Below, in pieces: positions 43,538 to 52,734 of a DNA stretch of 64,000 bases. How positions within the stretch are numbered: the first letter of the stretch is position 1; the number at the start of each line of letters is the position of its first letter. The position numbers and the translations under genes are program-made. The notes under the pieces are model-generated. The model ran no database searches. It had not been told where the DNA came from and saw only the letters and a program-made list of their open reading frames with translations. Source of the stretch: an uncultured Christensenellaceae bacterium (lineage in GTDB: Bacteria; Bacillota; Clostridia; Christensenellales; UBA3700); assembly GCA_944380355.1 (NCBI GenBank), contig CALWHJ010000001.1, positions 150,739 through 214,738 on the forward strand, written 5' to 3'.

Positions 43538-45279
43538 TTAAAGCACCTCGCAAACTTATTCGCACCGCAGCCGTTGCACTTGCCTATGCAATTGGGCGTA
43601 GTCTTGCCTTCGTAAGCAAGATGACGTTCTTTGAGAAGATAGCTTTTTTTGACGCCGTTGTCTATTATATCCCACGGCAAGGTTTCGTCTTCTTTAAAGC
43701 CGTTGAGGAATTTTTTATAGTCGACATTCGTTTCTTCAAAAGCTTTTATCCACTTATCGTAGTCGAAATTTTCGCTCCAGCTGTCGAATACGCATCCCAG
43801 TTCGTACGCTCTGACAACTGCACGCGCTATCGACTCGTCGCCTCTTGCCAGTACCGCTTCGATGACGGAAGCTTTCGCGTCGTGCCAACTGTACTTGACG
43901 TTTTTTATACGCAGGTTATCCTTGAGAAAATCTTGTTTTCTGTACATCTCCTCGATAGGAATCTGCGCTTCCCATTGAAAAGGCGTAAGCGGCTTGGGAA
44001 TGAATACCGAAGTGGAAACTACGATATTCAAAAGCTTCGATTTGCCGTACTTATAGTGCAATTGTTTGACGAGTTTTACTATATCGACTATGCCTTGCAA
44101 GTCCTCGTCTGTTTCCGTGGGAAGTCCCGTAATAAAATACAGCTTTACGTTTTTGACGCCGTACTTCAATGCCGCCGTAAGAGAAGTCAATATATCTTCC
44201 TCGGATATGTTTTTATTTATTACGTTGCGAAGTCTTTGAGTGCCCGCCTCGGGCGCAAACGTAAGCGACGCGCCCTGCATATCTTCGTATATCTCCGCTT
44301 CGAAACTGTCAAGTCGCAATGACGGCAAAGCAAGTTTTACCTTGCGCTTGTCCGCCTCCTCTTTTATCCTTGCAACGAGTTCCTTGAGCTGAGAATAATC
44401 CGACGTGCTAAGACTTGACAGACTGAGTTCGTCATAGCCTGTGTTGTCCATAAGCTCTGTAGCATATCTCACGAGCGTATCGACTTTTCTCTCTCTTATA
44501 GGTCTGTAATAAAATCCTGCCTGACAAAATCTGCAGCCGTTGGCGCAGCCTCTGAAAAGTTCGATAGTCGAACGGTCGTGAACTATCTCGCAATTGGGAA
44601 CAAGAATTTTCGTGGGAAAATACGCCTTGTCCAAATCTTCGAGGACGGCTCTTTTGACGGGATTATTGAGCGAAGGCACGTATACGCCGTTAAGTTTGGT
44701 CGCACGCTCCAGAAACTCTTTTTTGGAAAGCTTCTGACGTTTGCAAAGCGTATGAAGTTCTACGAGTTCCTTGAGGTTTTTCTCTCCCTCGCCTATCAGC
44801 ACCGCGTCGAAAAAAGGCGCGAAAGGCATAGGATTGACTACGCAAGGTCCGCCCGCTACTATAGGAGGATATTCCTCTCCTCTGTCTTTAGCGTAATAAG
44901 GGATGCCCATCAAATCGAGCATATAAGCAATATTGGTAAACTGAAGTTCGAATTGTACGGAAAATCCTATAAGGTCAAAGGTCTTGACGTCTCTTTTCGT
45001 TTCGATGGAAAACAAAGGCAGATTGTTGATTTTCAGCTGCTGAGCCATATCGACGTCGGGAGCGTAACACCTCTCGCATACTACCCCGTCGGTATCGTTG
45101 AGCATATGATACAGAATTCTCGTGCCTATATTGGACATACCCACTTCGTATTTGTCGCAAAAACAAAGACATACCCTTTCTTCGCAAGGCTTGTCCATAT
45201 CGGGCAGATTGTATTCTCCTCCCACGTATCTCGCGGGCTTTTGTACTTTCAATAAAATATCTTTGAGTTTATCCTGCAT
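43534..45279 (-). CDS. TIGR03960-type radical SAM protein
   Basis: 581 aa. An N-terminal B12-binding-like domain (about 20-190) is followed by the radical SAM core with the 4Fe-4S motif RGCANGCRFC (CxxxCxxC). The C-terminal CIGKCNGCGANKFARC adds four more Cys, perhaps a second cluster. The family always occurs with the TIGR03936 protein encoded next. The substrate is unknown; because of the fixed link with ribosomal genes, RNA or protein modification is the usual suggestion. Confidence 0.92.
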   Translation of the reverse strand: MQDKLKDILLKVQKPARYVGGEYNLPDMDKPCEERVCLCFCDKYEVGMSNIGTRILYHMLNDTDGVVCERCYAPDVDMAQQLKINNLPLFSIETKRDVKTFDLIGFSVQFELQFTNIAYMLDLMGIPYYAKDRGEEYPPIVAGGPCVVNPMPFAPFFDAVLIGEGEKNLKELVELHTLCKRQKLSKKEFLERATKLNGVYVPSLNNPVKRAVLEDLDKAYFPTKILVPNCEIVHDRSTIELFRGCANGCRFCQAGFYYRPIRERKVDTLVRYATELMDNTGYDELSLSSLSTSDYSQLKELVARIKEEADKRKVKLALPSLRLDSFEAEIYEDMQGASLTFAPEAGTQRLRNVINKNISEEDILTSLTAALKYGVKNVKLYFITGLPTETDEDLQGIVDIVKLVKQLHYKYGKSKLLNIVVSTSVFIPKPLTPFQWEAQIPIEEMYRKQDFLKDNLRIKNVKYSWHDAKASVIEAVLARGDESIARAVVRAYELGCVFDSWSENFDYDKWIKAFEETNVDYKKFLNGFKEDETLPWDIIDNGVKKSYLLKERHLAYEGKTTPNCIGKCNGCGANKFARCFK

Positions 45280-45286
45280 AATATAC

Positions 45287-46225
45287 CTACATTACCAAAG
45301 CCGCGGCACCCATAAATTCTGCACTCTCGCCCAGTTTTGCGCTGACTACGTCGACGTAGGGATAAAAGCCGTTGTTGTCTATATATTCATTGAGTTTCTT
45401 TTTTACGGGAAGAGTGAGAGCCGCGCCTTCGTTGGCAATTCCTCCGCCTATTATGAAAGCCTGAGGGTGAAGTATGTTGGTAAGACCTATAAGTCCGTAA
45501 GTCACGTAATCGATATATCTCTCGATAAGAGAAGCGGCTACCTTGTCTCCCTTTCGTGCCGCAATGAATGCGGATTTTCCGCTTATTCCATCTTTGCAGA
45601 CTTCTGCCAGTATGCCGTCGGGATTTTTTCTTACTGCTTCTCTTGTCTGTCTGACGAATGCCTTTGCCGAAGCAAAAGTCTCCCAACAGCCTCTGTTTCC
45701 GCAGGCACATTTTTCTCCGTCCACGCTGATACCCATATGTCCGGCTTCCGCACCCGCGCAACCCAGACCTTCGAACAGCTTTCCGTCAAGAATAATACCC
45801 GAGCCTATGCCCGTGCCGAGAGTGATATACACGAGATTCTTATAATTGCGACCGCTTCCGAAACGCTGTTCGCCGAGAGCAGCGCAGTTGGCGTCGTTGC
45901 ATACCTTGCAGGGCTTACCCGTAAGATTGGTCACGTCTCCCGCAAGTTCTACCCCTTTCCAGTTGAGCGTCGAACAGGACATTACAAGTCCCGCTCTCGA
46001 GTTGCAAATACCCGGCACGCCTATACCTATGCCGGAGATATCGTCGGTATAAATACCCGCTTGTTCGCAAAGCACTCCTATGTTGCTTATAATCTCCAAA
46101 AGCACGGCGTCATAACCACGCTCTTGTTCGGTTTTGTAAGACATAGAGGACAGTACGCGACCGAAATCGTCGACAATGCCCATTTTGATATTTTTCCCGC
46201 CTATATCAACTCCGACATAATTCAT
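45287..46225 (-). CDS. ROK-family sugar kinase (glucokinase-like)
   Basis: 312 aa. N-terminal phosphate loop GVDIGGKNIKMG, GVPGICN, GTGIGSGIILDG, AEAGHMGIS and the ROK zinc motif CACGNRGCWETF. No N-terminal helix-turn-helix, so an enzyme rather than a repressor. Probably phosphorylates glucose or a related hexose. It separates the SpoIVFB-like gene from the radical SAM gene, an insertion compared with the usual Clostridia order. Confidence 0.92.
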   Translation of the reverse strand: MNYVGVDIGGKNIKMGIVDDFGRVLSSMSYKTEQERGYDAVLLEIISNIGVLCEQAGIYTDDISGIGIGVPGICNSRAGLVMSCSTLNWKGVELAGDVTNLTGKPCKVCNDANCAALGEQRFGSGRNYKNLVYITLGTGIGSGIILDGKLFEGLGCAGAEAGHMGISVDGEKCACGNRGCWETFASAKAFVRQTREAVRKNPDGILAEVCKDGISGKSAFIAARKGDKVAASLIERYIDYVTYGLIGLTNILHPQAFIIGGGIANEGAALTLPVKKKLNEYIDNNGFYPYVDVVSAKLGESAEFMGAAALVM

Positions 46226-46322
46226 AGTCTACCTCAACCGTCTAAGAATCAGATATAAACCAGTATATCAAAAATAGCGGATATTTGCAAGGTATTTATA
46301 TATAAATATAGCCGACGAGAGG

Positions 46323-47177
46323 TTAATCGTCGGCTGACTTGTCATCGCGCATAGCATTAAGCGCGCGAATAACGGGTGTGGACAGTTCGTTGGCAATACA
46401 GAGTTTTCCGAGCGTTTTTTCGCTGATACTGTCTATCTCCTCTCCCTGCTCGTCGACTATTATGAAAAAACAAGCCGTATCTTTGCCCACATAGGTCAGC
46501 AACCTGACCAAAGAGGTATTGCCCGACACATATACGGTTTTTTCTATCAAGCCACCCGAATAGTCCTTTACCAAAGGAGTATTTTTGGTGATATGGTAAT
46601 AGCTCTCGCCCCCTCCTTTGACTACTCCGCCGAACAACAGAAAAATACCGAAAACGGGAAGCGTTACGTTGAGAGTAACCACCGCCAATACAATACCGAG
46701 TATTGTCATTGCAGCTCCCGCCGCAATTGTCATTACGCGTATAATTTTTACGGCTCTGATTTTGTTTTTGGCAAAACTTACCACCACCCTGCTACCGTCG
46801 AGAGGATAAAAAGGCAAAAGGTTTACAAGACCTAACGCAAGAGAGGCAAGACAAATATCCTGCGTATAGTTGTAGACCTCGGGAATTACCCACCAAGCCG
46901 CCACGACGAAAGTGGAAAACGCGATATTGAAAAAAGGAGCAGCCAGCGCGATAAGAATATTATCGCTGTCGCTGTACTCCTCTTTGCAATCGACTACGCC
47001 GCCGTAAGGCATTACGGTAATAACTCCTGCCGCGTAGCCTCTTAGCTTAGCCATTCTGTTGTGCGCGATTTCGTGCGCGACCACTCCGATGAGATAACCG
47101 CACAATAATTCAAATCTGCCAAGCACGACAAAAAACGCCGCCAGCAGAAAAAACAGAGGATGAAACTTGATTTTCAA
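46323..47177 (-). CDS. M50 site-2-type membrane protease (SpoIVFB-like)
   Basis: 284 aa membrane metalloprotease. Zinc motif HEIAH about residue 35, several membrane helices, the second motif LLPFYPLDGSR with the metal Asp, and a C-terminal ~90-residue CBS-like domain. In spore formers SpoIVFB cleaves pro-sigma-K; similar proteases occur in non-sporulating lineages. Position next to minD/minE and the radical SAM pair supports SpoIVFB orthology. The gene just upstream is in the spoIVFA position but encodes only 60 aa. Confidence 0.88.
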   Translation of the reverse strand: MKIKFHPLFFLLAAFFVVLGRFELLCGYLIGVVAHEIAHNRMAKLRGYAAGVITVMPYGGVVDCKEEYSDSDNILIALAAPFFNIAFSTFVVAAWWVIPEVYNYTQDICLASLALGLVNLLPFYPLDGSRVVVSFAKNKIRAVKIIRVMTIAAGAAMTILGIVLAVVTLNVTLPVFGIFLLFGGVVKGGGESYYHITKNTPLVKDYSGGLIEKTVYVSGNTSLVRLLTYVGKDTACFFIIVDEQGEEIDSISEKTLGKLCIANELSTPVIRALNAMRDDKSADD

Positions 47178-47360
47178 TTAAAGACCCATCTGAATGATTC
47201 TCGATATCATTACGCCGCAGCTTATGCCCACGCATATTATGGCCTGAACGATGAGAAGGTCCAGAACGCCCGCTTTCTTCTTTTTGCTTGCAGGCTTACG
47301 GGTAATGTTTTCGTTGGGGAAAGAAACGCTTTCGGTAATTTTGCAATCGTCGTATTTCAT
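47178..47360 (-). CDS. Small single-pass membrane protein in the spoIVFA position
   Basis: 60 aa, real ribosome site AGGAG 7 bases upstream. Residues 1-30 are polar, with KPASKKKK next to the membrane, and residues about 32-52 form one membrane helix (LLIVQAIICVGISCGVM region). The stop is immediately followed by the protease start, so the two are coupled. SpoIVFA, which normally occupies this position, is a membrane protein of roughly 200 or more residues with a LytM-type domain; this one would keep only the membrane anchor part. It may hold or inhibit the protease. No clear homologue recognised. Confidence 0.7.
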   Translation of the reverse strand: MKYDDCKITESVSFPNENITRKPASKKKKAGVLDLLIVQAIICVGISCGVMISRIIQMGL

Positions 47361-47431
47361 TGTTACACTCCTACTTCACAAGATTAGTATATCTTATTAA
47401 GTTAAGGCGTGCGATATGACAAAAATATCAA

Positions 47432-47665
47432 TTAAATAACTTGCGGCGCGCTTATATTGTTTGCCTTAGCCGATACGTTGACTTGATATTCTCCGCTGTC
47501 GAGAATATCTATATTGACACTGACATCGCCCACGATGTTCATATAGTAGCTCAAAAGCGTGCGTAAATCTCCTTCGAGTGCCTTTGAAAGTCCTTCGTAA
47601 GCGTAAATCTTATCTTGAAGCAATACTTTTTTTAATCTCTTTGCAATCTGCTTGCTCTCGTTCAT
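47432..47665 (-). CDS. minE: Cell division topological specificity factor MinE
   Basis: 77 aa. Fits MinE: N-terminal amphipathic/MinD-binding part (AKRLKKVLLQDK) and the C-terminal dimer domain (DVSVNIDILDSGEYQVNVSA). It drives MinD off the membrane, giving oscillation. It starts 10 bases after the minD stop. MinC, the FtsZ inhibitor that MinD carries, is not encoded in this cluster. Confidence 0.9.
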   Translation of the reverse strand: MNESKQIAKRLKKVLLQDKIYAYEGLSKALEGDLRTLLSYYMNIVGDVSVNIDILDSGEYQVNVSAKANNISAPQVI

Positions 47666-47674
47666 ACTTACTCC

Positions 47675-48463
47675 TTACAGTCCCGATACCAACCGTCTGA
47701 TTCTTCCGAAAAATCCTCTGTATGCCCTTTCAACGTCATAAATCCGAAAACTGTTGTTGATGATATTCATAGCAATCATATCTATCGAATCTCTGGACGA
47801 CGAGCGGTTAAGGCCTATGCGTCCTAGCTGAGAATATACGGTGATAGCGTCGTCTTCGGGCACCGCGCCTATTAGCGGAGCGCGCAAAATACGCGCAATT
47901 TCGCTCGCGCTCATCATCTTGCCTCTTGCGACAAAATCTCCTCGTACGCGGTTTATTACGAGATTGATAGAATTGAGTTTGTAGCTTCTTAGCAAAGCCA
48001 GTACCTTGTCTGCATCTCTTATTGCCGACACGTGAGGAGTAGTTACCACTATAGCTTCGTCGGCACAGCTTACCGCCCTGTGAAAACCGGCGTCTATGCC
48101 CGCGGGACAGTCTATGAGTATGTAATCAAACAGATTTTCCACTCTGCCTACCATCTCTTTGAAGGCTTGCGCCGTTATCTTCTGATTGTCGTAAGCGTGC
48201 GCCGACGGCAAAAGATAAAGACTGCTCGCGTCCTCTTGCAAAAGAGCTTGATTTATATGGCATTTATTCTCTATTACGTCCGCCATATCGTAGATTACTC
48301 TGCTTTCCATTCCCATTACCACGTCGAGGTTGTTGAGTCCTACGTCCCCGTCAATCATAAGAACGTTTTTGCCTTTGTTGGCAAGACATATTCCCAGACT
48401 TGCGAGAATACTTGTTTTTCCCACTCCGCCTTTGCCCGACGTCAAAACTATTTTCCGTGCCAT
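47675..48463 (-). CDS. minD: Septum-site determining ATPase MinD
   Basis: 262 aa. Deviant Walker A GKGGVGKTS at residue 9, DGDVGLNNLD, DCPAGID, and a C-terminal amphipathic helix (FFGRIRRLVSGL) that targets the membrane when ATP is bound. With MinE it forms the division-site positioning system. Start ATG preceded by AAGGAG. Confidence 0.96.
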   Translation of the reverse strand: MARKIVLTSGKGGVGKTSILASLGICLANKGKNVLMIDGDVGLNNLDVVMGMESRVIYDMADVIENKCHINQALLQEDASSLYLLPSAHAYDNQKITAQAFKEMVGRVENLFDYILIDCPAGIDAGFHRAVSCADEAIVVTTPHVSAIRDADKVLALLRSYKLNSINLVINRVRGDFVARGKMMSASEIARILRAPLIGAVPEDDAITVYSQLGRIGLNRSSSRDSIDMIAMNIINNSFRIYDVERAYRGFFGRIRRLVSGL

Positions 48464-48631
48464 TTATCTCTCCTTAAATCAACCGACAAAAGTATTATAA
48501 AACCCGTGAAATCGAATAATATGGATATTTTTGTAGCACGTGTACGATAATTGTCAAATATCAGTTGAGAAAATGCTTTTTCAAGTATGTCGATAATATT
48601 TTATAAAACAGCTTCAGAAACAAAATAAGCA

Positions 48632-48657
48632 CAAAAAAAGTCGCACAAGCGACTTTT
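48632..48657 (-). terminator. Terminator after mreB
   Basis: Stem AAAAGTCGC/GCGACTTTT with an ACAA loop (48636-48657) and T residues on the minus strand. It separates the maf-mreB transcript from minD-minE. Confidence 0.82.
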
Positions 48658-48714
48658 GAATTTTTATCTGAAAACTGTTGTCTTTTGAGGCAAATCTTTT
48701 CGTATGCGATTGGA

Positions 48715-49725
48715 TTATTTATAATTGATTACGTTGAGCATTTTTGCAAAGTCGGTACTGTTTTCGAGAAAATACATACCTCCTCTCGAAACGACAGTCT
48801 GAGGGTCGTCCACCTTGTAATAACGCATCTGCATAAACTTGGATATATAGTTGCCCAGTCCCGTGAGGTTTGCACCGCCTCCGCAAAGTACTATGCCTTC
48901 TTGTAAAATATCTTCTGCCAAAACGTCGGGTATCTGGAAAGACATATTGTATATGATATGCAAAAGGTCAATGATATGAGGCTCGATTACGCTTCTGATT
49001 TCTCTCGAATGTATTACCTCGCTTTCCGCTCTTTGGCTACCGACTTTACGCACGTTTACACGCATTGACATATTGTTGTTGTCATACATACTGCCGAGGT
49101 CGCGTTTTATCTTTTCGGCAAGATTGAAAGATATGGTCGAGCCCAGCTCCGTAACCATATAATCTGCGATAGCTTTCGTGAGTTTATCTCCTCCGATATC
49201 TACCGAGCAACCTGCGACTATTCCGTCGCGTCCCACTACCGCTATCTCCGTCTTAGAACTGCCTATATCGACGATAAAATGTCCTCTTCCGAAACCCAAA
49301 GCACCTGCAACCGCAAGAGGAGATTCGATAATGCTGACTTCGTTGGCGCCTGCGAGATTGAGGGCTTTTTCAATGTCTTTTTTCTCAGTAAGGCTTATGC
49401 CGCAGCCTACGCTTACCAAAGCTTTTATTTTGGGTTTTAGCACCGCATTACCGGGAAGGCATCTGGAGATATAGTCCTTGAGCATACATACGCACGCTCT
49501 TTCGTTGGTGATGACTCCGCCGTCTATGGTGTTGAGTATCTGACAGCCGGGAACGGGCTGACGCAAATATCTCTCTACGCCCTTGCCGCTCTCGAGCAAA
49601 GTCATTTTGTTGTTTTTAGTGGCAACGACTACTCGTGACTCGTCGTTGACGACCAGTCCGCTTCCTATCTTGTGAATACTTGTTTTGCTGCTGCCCAAAT
49701 CTATTGACAATTCTATAGGTTTCAT
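48715..49725 (-). CDS. mreB: MreB/Mbl-type bacterial actin
   Basis: 336 aa actin-fold ATPase: phosphate 1 loop IDLGSSKTSI, phosphate 2 loop VDIGSSKTEIAVV and the adenosine motif CGGGANLTGL. These loops deviate from classical MreB (DLGTANT, DIGGGTTD), so it is a divergent member. It overlaps maf as ATGA. In Bacillus and Clostridia mreB is followed by mreC and mreD; here a terminator follows instead. Probably organises cell-wall elongation with partners encoded elsewhere, or has a specialised role. Confidence 0.87.
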   Translation of the reverse strand: MKPIELSIDLGSSKTSIHKIGSGLVVNDESRVVVATKNNKMTLLESGKGVERYLRQPVPGCQILNTIDGGVITNERACVCMLKDYISRCLPGNAVLKPKIKALVSVGCGISLTEKKDIEKALNLAGANEVSIIESPLAVAGALGFGRGHFIVDIGSSKTEIAVVGRDGIVAGCSVDIGGDKLTKAIADYMVTELGSTISFNLAEKIKRDLGSMYDNNNMSMRVNVRKVGSQRAESEVIHSREIRSVIEPHIIDLLHIIYNMSFQIPDVLAEDILQEGIVLCGGGANLTGLGNYISKFMQMRYYKVDDPQTVVSRGGMYFLENSTDFAKMLNVINYK

Positions 49726-50285
49726 ATTCTCTCCTGTGCGCCGAGCAGGCGATTGAGAAGTTTTTTCAGTTTTTCGACGGGAAGCCCGACGATATTAGAA
49801 TAGCTTCCCTTGTATGAGGCTACTGCCTGCTTGTCCTGTATGCCGTACGCGCCCGCTTTGTCCATCGGGCTGCCTGTCGCGATATATGCGTCTATTTCGT
49901 CATCGCTGAGCGTATTGAATCTGACCGACGACTTGTCCGCAAAGGTATAAACCCGACCTTTGAAGTAAACCGCCACACCCGTATAAACGTAATGCTTTTT
50001 CCCGCTGAGTTCTCTTAGAATACGTCTTGCGTCCTCTTTATCGCGCGGTTTACCGTAAAATTTTCCGGCTCTGTATACTAGCGTATCGGCAGATACGGCA
50101 AGTACGTCGGCATAAAGAGAAGGTAAGCTGCCGAGTTTCAAAAGCGCAAGCTCAACTGCCCTCTTTGCAGGACGTCTTTGCGTGCTGACTTCGTCGACGT
50201 TTTGCGCCATTATCTCGAAGTCGCTTATCAGCTCTTTTAAAAGCTCTCTCCTTCTGGGAGATTGCGATGCAAGTATCACTTTCAT
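49722..50285 (-). CDS. maf: Maf-family nucleotide pyrophosphatase
   Basis: 187 aa. Family start VILASQSPRRRELL, conserved VDE, SADTLVY (catalytic Asp) and GAYGIQDKQA. Maf proteins hydrolyse dTTP, UTP and modified nucleotides and are linked to septum formation. Start ATG chosen at the conserved N-terminus; its ribosome site is weak. First gene of a maf-mreB transcript, matching the Bacillus/Clostridia order. Confidence 0.94.
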   Translation of the reverse strand: MKVILASQSPRRRELLKELISDFEIMAQNVDEVSTQRRPAKRAVELALLKLGSLPSLYADVLAVSADTLVYRAGKFYGKPRDKEDARRILRELSGKKHYVYTGVAVYFKGRVYTFADKSSVRFNTLSDDEIDAYIATGSPMDKAGAYGIQDKQAVASYKGSYSNIVGLPVEKLKKLLNRLLGAQERI

Positions 50286-50310
50286 ATCTTTGACGTCCGT
50301 CCTCTTAAAT

Positions 50311-50339
50311 ATTCTATCATAAAATGCAAAGCGTTTCAA
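50311..50339 (-). promoter_or_regulatory. Promoter of maf-mreB
   Basis: Minus-strand TTGAAA (50334-50339), 17 bases, TAGAAT (50311-50316), leaving a leader of about 20 bases. Confidence 0.6.
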
Positions 50340-50354
50340 CACTTTTAACCACAA

Positions 50355-50382
50355 ATAAAACGGGCAGACCTGCGTCCGCCCG
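50355..50382 (-). terminator. Terminator of the ppx/gppA-type gene
   Basis: GC-rich imperfect stem CGGGCGGAC...GTCTGCCCG (50361-50382) followed on the minus strand by TTTTATTT. Confidence 0.75.
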
Positions 50383-50408
50383 CGTTGTAATCCGTTATAG
50401 CTTGTCCT

Positions 50409-51938
50409 TTAGAGTATCTGCAAGTTTTTCTTGTAGGCTCTTCTGAAGTCTTGTACCGCCGTCATAGCGTCCTTTATTTCCAGCGAGCAATCGTGTCCCT
50501 CGCTGTCCGTCTTCATAATTACGCTGTCTCCGAGTACGTCGCAATCGATATTTTTGATTACGCTGGACATACTTCTGTCAAAGCTCTCGGCAATTCTTAC
50601 GATTACGCCGAGCTTGAGAATTGCGTCGAAGTCTTCCTCCGTAAGCATATCCTTGTATCTCATAAACTCAACGGTATTGATATCTCCCTTTCTGTGCATA
50701 GACGCAACGAAAGCCGCCATTACGAGGTCCTTGTGAGATATTCCGTAAAGGTTGGAGTTGAGAATAACGTAACTCGAATGTTTGTGGTGGTCGTAGTACT
50801 TTATTCTGTTGCCCGTATCGTGGAGCATTGCAGCCGTACGCAAAACTTTTACGTAAGCTCTGGGCAGTTTGTGAAGCACCTTGAGCTGTTTGAAAAGCTG
50901 TATTGACAAATTGTATACCTGCTCTGCGTGCTGGATATTCTCGCCGAAGAAGTTGAGCAGAGAGTATATGCTGTGTCCCAAAACGTCGGAGATAGGTTTT
51001 TCGTTTGTAGAAGGTACGGCATACTTGAACATCGCGCCTTCTCTCAATCCGCTACCCGATATTACTATTTCCTCTGCGTTGATTGCCTTGATAACTTCGC
51101 TTATTGCTGCAAGCGCGGCAGGGAAAATGTCCGCACGTACGCTCGAAAGACCTTTTATTTTCATCGTCTTGTCAAGCTCTAGTGAACGGATATTCGTATA
51201 AATGCTGTTGAATTCGCTCTTGCCTACAACGTAATTGTGTGCCATAGAAAGAGGATATTTCTTGAGCATTCTGCTGATTTTTCCTATGTTTCTGAAAGAA
51301 CCGCCTACTCCGATGAGCTTGGTATCGGGCATAATATCCTTGAGCCAGTCAATCTTTTCGAGTTCTTCTCTGACATACTTCTCTATCATCTGAGACTTTT
51401 CTTGAGGAGATAGCCCTTCCTGCTTGACCATATCTGTCAAAACTACCGAGCCGAAAGGCAGAGTAACTGTATTGAGAATACTTTTTCTGTTGTAATAGAT
51501 AAGCTGCGTACTGCCGCCGCCTATATCCATTATAAGACCTCTGGGGATATCCATCGAATTGATTACACCCTGATATACCAGTTGAGCTTCCTCTTCGTTG
51601 GTCAAAACCTTGAGGTCGATACCGGTATATGCGTGAATCTCGTCGAGAAAACTCCTCTGATTTTTAGCTTTTCTGACCGCAGCCGTAGCGTAAGCGTAAA
51701 TATGACTTACGTTGTTGGCGTCGCAAAGACGTCTGAACATAATAAGCGTCTTTTTTGTCTGGTCAATTCTTGCAGGCTGAAGGCAACGGTCGACTTCCAT
51801 ATCCTGAGCAAGTCTTACCGTTTCTTTTATATCGTCCACAACCTGAAAATAACCGCCCTTGAGTATATCGACCAACACGAGACGAGTCGAGTTGCTACCC
51901 AAGTCGATTATCGCAATCTTATCCATATCTTTTTCCAT
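50409..51938 (-). CDS. Ppx/GppA exopolyphosphatase with C-terminal HD domain
   Basis: 509 aa. The N-terminal half is the actin-like Ppx/GppA phosphatase domain (IDLGSNSTRLVLVD, GGGSTQLIYY). The C-terminal ~200 residues are an HD-type domain with LHDTGNRI and the HHKHS segment. It hydrolyses polyphosphate or the 5' phosphate of pppGpp; sequence cannot tell which. The start has AAGGAAG 5 bases upstream. Confidence 0.92.
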   Translation of the reverse strand: MEKDMDKIAIIDLGSNSTRLVLVDILKGGYFQVVDDIKETVRLAQDMEVDRCLQPARIDQTKKTLIMFRRLCDANNVSHIYAYATAAVRKAKNQRSFLDEIHAYTGIDLKVLTNEEEAQLVYQGVINSMDIPRGLIMDIGGGSTQLIYYNRKSILNTVTLPFGSVVLTDMVKQEGLSPQEKSQMIEKYVREELEKIDWLKDIMPDTKLIGVGGSFRNIGKISRMLKKYPLSMAHNYVVGKSEFNSIYTNIRSLELDKTMKIKGLSSVRADIFPAALAAISEVIKAINAEEIVISGSGLREGAMFKYAVPSTNEKPISDVLGHSIYSLLNFFGENIQHAEQVYNLSIQLFKQLKVLHKLPRAYVKVLRTAAMLHDTGNRIKYYDHHKHSSYVILNSNLYGISHKDLVMAAFVASMHRKGDINTVEFMRYKDMLTEEDFDAILKLGVIVRIAESFDRSMSSVIKNIDCDVLGDSVIMKTDSEGHDCSLEIKDAMTAVQDFRRAYKKNLQIL

Positions 51939-51976
51939 ATTCGCTTCCTTGTGTCTAAATATTGTTTACCGCACTC

Positions 51977-52005
51977 ATTATAGCATACAAAAACCGCTTT
52001 TACAA
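51977..52005 (-). promoter_or_regulatory. Promoter of the ppx/gppA-type gene
   Basis: Minus-strand TTGTAA (52000-52005), 17 bases, TATAAT (51977-51982), about 32 bases upstream of the likely transcription start-to-ATG leader. Confidence 0.55.
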
Positions 52006-52152
52006 TACCCATTTTTTAAAATCTATGCAAAAAAACGGCTTAAAATTCTGAAGTTTTGTAATATATCAATAGGCGTAACAGCAACACGCCTTTTATAAGG
52101 AGTGACGATTAACTTATGTTTTATACATATCACTATGCGACATCGGTCGATT

Positions 52153-52668
52153 TTATTTTCTGCACCGACTGTGCAACTCAGTATTGCAATCCTGAGAAAA
52201 CTCCGATTTGAGATTTTCGGCGTACTTTTCGAGATAGTATTTGATTTCGTCCATAGCTCTGTGATATTCGTCCTGATTTTTTATTAACACAGGGTCGGGA
52301 ATCGCCTTGTATTCCCCCGTAGCGAGCGTAGACAAAAGCGCAAATTTCTTGTGATATTTAAGAGGCAAAAAAACTTTGTTTGAGCGCGTCATTCCTATGA
52401 TTATATCGGCTTGACCAAAGTATTTTCTGCCCCGCCCGTATTTAAAGAGAGGTACGTGCGCGTCTATCTCCTCCTCAGTAAATCCCTCTCTCAGCAAAGC
52501 GGTTTTCGCTTTGGAATTTATGTGAAAGGACTTATTGAATACCGCCGCACTCTTAATCCACGTAATATTTTTGCTAAGTACCCCGTCATTGTCGGCGATA
52601 CGTCTGAAAACATACTCGCAATATGGGCTTCGGCATATATTTGACATACAAACAAACAAAATCTTCAT
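52153..52668 (-). CDS. Low-molecular-weight protein tyrosine phosphatase
   Basis: 171 aa. P-loop CMSNICRSP at residues 7-15 supplies the catalytic Cys and Arg, and IPDPVL near residue 126 the general acid Asp. Family members dephosphorylate tyrosine or arginine residues. The frame ends with a Cys-containing tail. It stands alone, with a weak hairpin (AGGCGT/ACGCCT near 52075-52093) after it. No kinase is nearby. Confidence 0.9.
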   Translation of the reverse strand: MKILFVCMSNICRSPYCEYVFRRIADNDGVLSKNITWIKSAAVFNKSFHINSKAKTALLREGFTEEEIDAHVPLFKYGRGRKYFGQADIIIGMTRSNKVFLPLKYHKKFALLSTLATGEYKAIPDPVLIKNQDEYHRAMDEIKYYLEKYAENLKSEFSQDCNTELHSRCRK

Positions 52669-52734
52669 ACACTATATTCTAGCATACAAAGATTTTGCTT
52701 TCAATAGAAAATATCACGATTTGCCTTATATCGC

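Noticed and set aside
52100..52211. Plus-strand 31-codon frame with CTDCATQYC overlapping the phosphatase 3' end
   Set aside because: The only AAGGAG is about 16 bases before its ATG, too far, and the frame overlaps a real gene.
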